22,729 nt of DNA, taken from IMG/VR virus record IMGVR_UViG_3300028299_000169, positions 1-22,729 of that record; one strand, given 5' to 3'. Source of the DNA: a virus. How positions within the stretch are numbered: position 1 is the stretch's first letter; each line of letters starts with the position of its first letter. Below the pieces are notes generated by a model, which made no database searches, was not told the origin of the DNA, and worked only from the letters and a program-made list of their open reading frames with translations. The position numbers and the translations under genes are program-made. Positions 21,462-22,729 of the stretch are shown here, piece by piece.

Positions 21462-22729
21462 ATGCTAAAACAGGCAATCTTTCAGAATTTTAGGGGGTTA
21501 AACAGGACGAGTGATAGGCTTAACAGCCCGCCGGACTTCATCTACGATCTCCTCAACGGTTTCATTAAGAAGGATGTTAAGTCTAACCTCGGCGTGGTTA
21601 CTCAACGCGACGGTTCGGCTAAGTTTAACTCTGTCCAGTTAGATTCGGATTACGGGACTACCAAGAAAATCAGGATTATGTTTGAGGCCAAGTGGGATGG
21701 CGGCTCTACTGATGTAATAATCCGGGCCGGGACTGCCTGGGGTAAATTTGACGGGATAAATACCTTTGATGCCATAGACACAGGACGCGCCGATGACGCC
21801 CAAGGCCAATGTATAATGTTTAAGAATGAACTTATTATGGCGGATGGCGGTAAACTCCGTAAAAGCACTGCGGCAGGGGCAATATCTGACCTTTCTTCCG
21901 ATGCCAATCTACCGGATAAGTCCGATTGTGTCTGGGTGCATAGAGATAAGGTCTGGACGAATGACTTAGATACCCCTATGCTGGCGGTTTTCTGCAAGAC
22001 GAACTCTGCAAACGGCGCAACCTCCTGGACAGGGGCTACCGATGCCGGAACGCTCGATCTAAGCACTGTGCTGCCCGTAGGTGATAGGATAAGGGGTTAC
22101 AGAACCTATGGCGGGTCGGATAGCGGGATGATTGCCATAATCTGCGATAAATATACCGTGATTTACGCAGCCGGGGCGAATGTTTACACTTTTACCTTTG
22201 TGCAATACTTTCCTACTACCTGTCTTTCCATAAACGGACTTGCCTATGTAGGAAATGATATTGTATATCCTTCGCGGGATAGCCTTACCTCTTTAATCGC
22301 ATCCTATACCAACAACCAGTTGGAAGTGAAACCTTTGTCTAATTATATCAACAACCTCTGGCGCGATTTAATCAGGCAGACAAGCGACACGACACAGATA
22401 GCCGGAGTGTTCCATAAGAAATTGAACCATTATTATATTACCTTCCCTATATCTAATAATTACCAGACTTTAGTTTACTCTGCCGACATAGGGAACTTCG
22501 TAGGCCGTTGGGTCTATCCTTATGAGATATATTCCTGGTGCGAAAGGATAGACGGAACAATCTTATCCGGAAGCGATGGGTATGCCTATACGATGAATAC
22601 CGGAAATACCGATGAAGGGACTACGGTATCCTGGAAAATGGCGATGCCCGCATTATATCTCGGCAGCGCCGTAAATTATAAGAAACCTATCGAGTTTGAG
22701 GCTCTGGTGCAAGGAACTACTAACCTTGA
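21462..22729 (+). CDS. Tail hub / stabilisation protein (P22 gp10-like), truncated by window end
   Basis: An open frame from ATG 21462, right after the adaptor stop, continues 422 codons without a stop to the window end, so it is partial. MLKQAIFQNFRGLNRTSDRL (1-20) with SPPDFIYDLLNGF is the typical N-terminus of podovirus tail hub or tail-tube proteins of the gp10 type, followed by WD-like beta blades (KNELIMADGG, KVWTND, RIRGYRTYGG, VYPSRDSLTSLI, GTILSGSDGYAYTMNTG). That suggests a beta-propeller. Position after the adaptor matches P22 gp10. Confidence 0.75.
   Translation, partial: MLKQAIFQNFRGLNRTSDRLNSPPDFIYDLLNGFIKKDVKSNLGVVTQRDGSAKFNSVQLDSDYGTTKKIRIMFEAKWDGGSTDVIIRAGTAWGKFDGINTFDAIDTGRADDAQGQCIMFKNELIMADGGKLRKSTAAGAISDLSSDANLPDKSDCVWVHRDKVWTNDLDTPMLAVFCKTNSANGATSWTGATDAGTLDLSTVLPVGDRIRGYRTYGGSDSGMIAIICDKYTVIYAAGANVYTFTFVQYFPTTCLSINGLAYVGNDIVYPSRDSLTSLIASYTNNQLEVKPLSNYINNLWRDLIRQTSDTTQIAGVFHKKLNHYYITFPISNNYQTLVYSADIGNFVGRWVYPYEIYSWCERIDGTILSGSDGYAYTMNTGNTDEGTTVSWKMAMPALYLGSAVNYKKPIEFEALVQGTTNL

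Noticed and set aside
1-22729. CRISPR array, tRNA genes, rRNA genes
   Set aside because: I saw no regularly spaced repeats and no cloverleaf or rRNA-like sequence on either strand.

Overview
The window is part of a tailed-phage genome (or prophage) with podovirus-like structural gene order. Every gene I can support lies on the + strand, and most are packed with ATGA, TAATG or longer overlaps. Good Shine-Dalgarno (SD) sites (AAGGAGG-type) and rho-independent-type hairpins show a bacterial host. ATA and AGG codons are common and base composition is moderately AT-rich, more so in the first 2.4 kb. I cannot name the host. An uncultivated bacterium is likely, but that is inference.

Layout. (1) 2-2357: a run of about a dozen very small genes of unknown function, typical of a phage early/accessory region, including two or three membrane micro-proteins. 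(2) 2359-2964: a MerR-HTH plus serine-recombinase protein of IS607 TnpA type, with no TnpB partner. (3) 2979-6082: a first sugar-modification cassette, with a GT9 heptosyltransferase-like gene whose natural 5' end is frameshifted, then three SAM methyltransferases. (4) 6075-6564: two small genes, the second resembling sigma-70 region 4 and placed just before the packaging genes. (5) 6655-13522: the head module, with small and large terminase, portal, small basic proteins, a scaffolding-like protein and the major capsid protein (N4 gp56-type). The capsid gene is split by a 648-nt group I intron carrying a LAGLIDADG homing endonuclease. (6) 13583-14038: a possible head decoration protein. (7) 14081-19336: a second cassette of six overlapping genes, with two GT4-like transferases, a Methyltransf_24-type methyltransferase, a GT75/UDP-arabinopyranose-mutase-like protein, a GT2 and a Rossmann/left-handed beta-helix acyltransferase fusion. 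(8) 19337-22729: two Cys-rich small proteins, a coiled-coil virion protein, a head-tail adaptor-like protein and a long gene cut by the window end that resembles the P22 gp10-like tail hub.

How it fits together: the order small terminase, large terminase, portal, scaffold, coat, adaptor, tail hub follows the P22-type head/tail arrangement. The second sugar cassette is inserted between the coat/decoration genes and the connector genes. Together the two cassettes give five glycosyltransferase-like proteins, four methyltransferases and one acyltransferase. That suggests the phage either decorates its own virion or remodels the host surface polysaccharide. The strongest single discovery is the capsid-gene intron. 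Its P1 (with a U-G pair at the splice site), P3, P7, P8 and terminal GAAA hairpin can all be read directly, and splicing restores a 320-residue capsid protein. There is no gene-free stretch longer than 300 bases.
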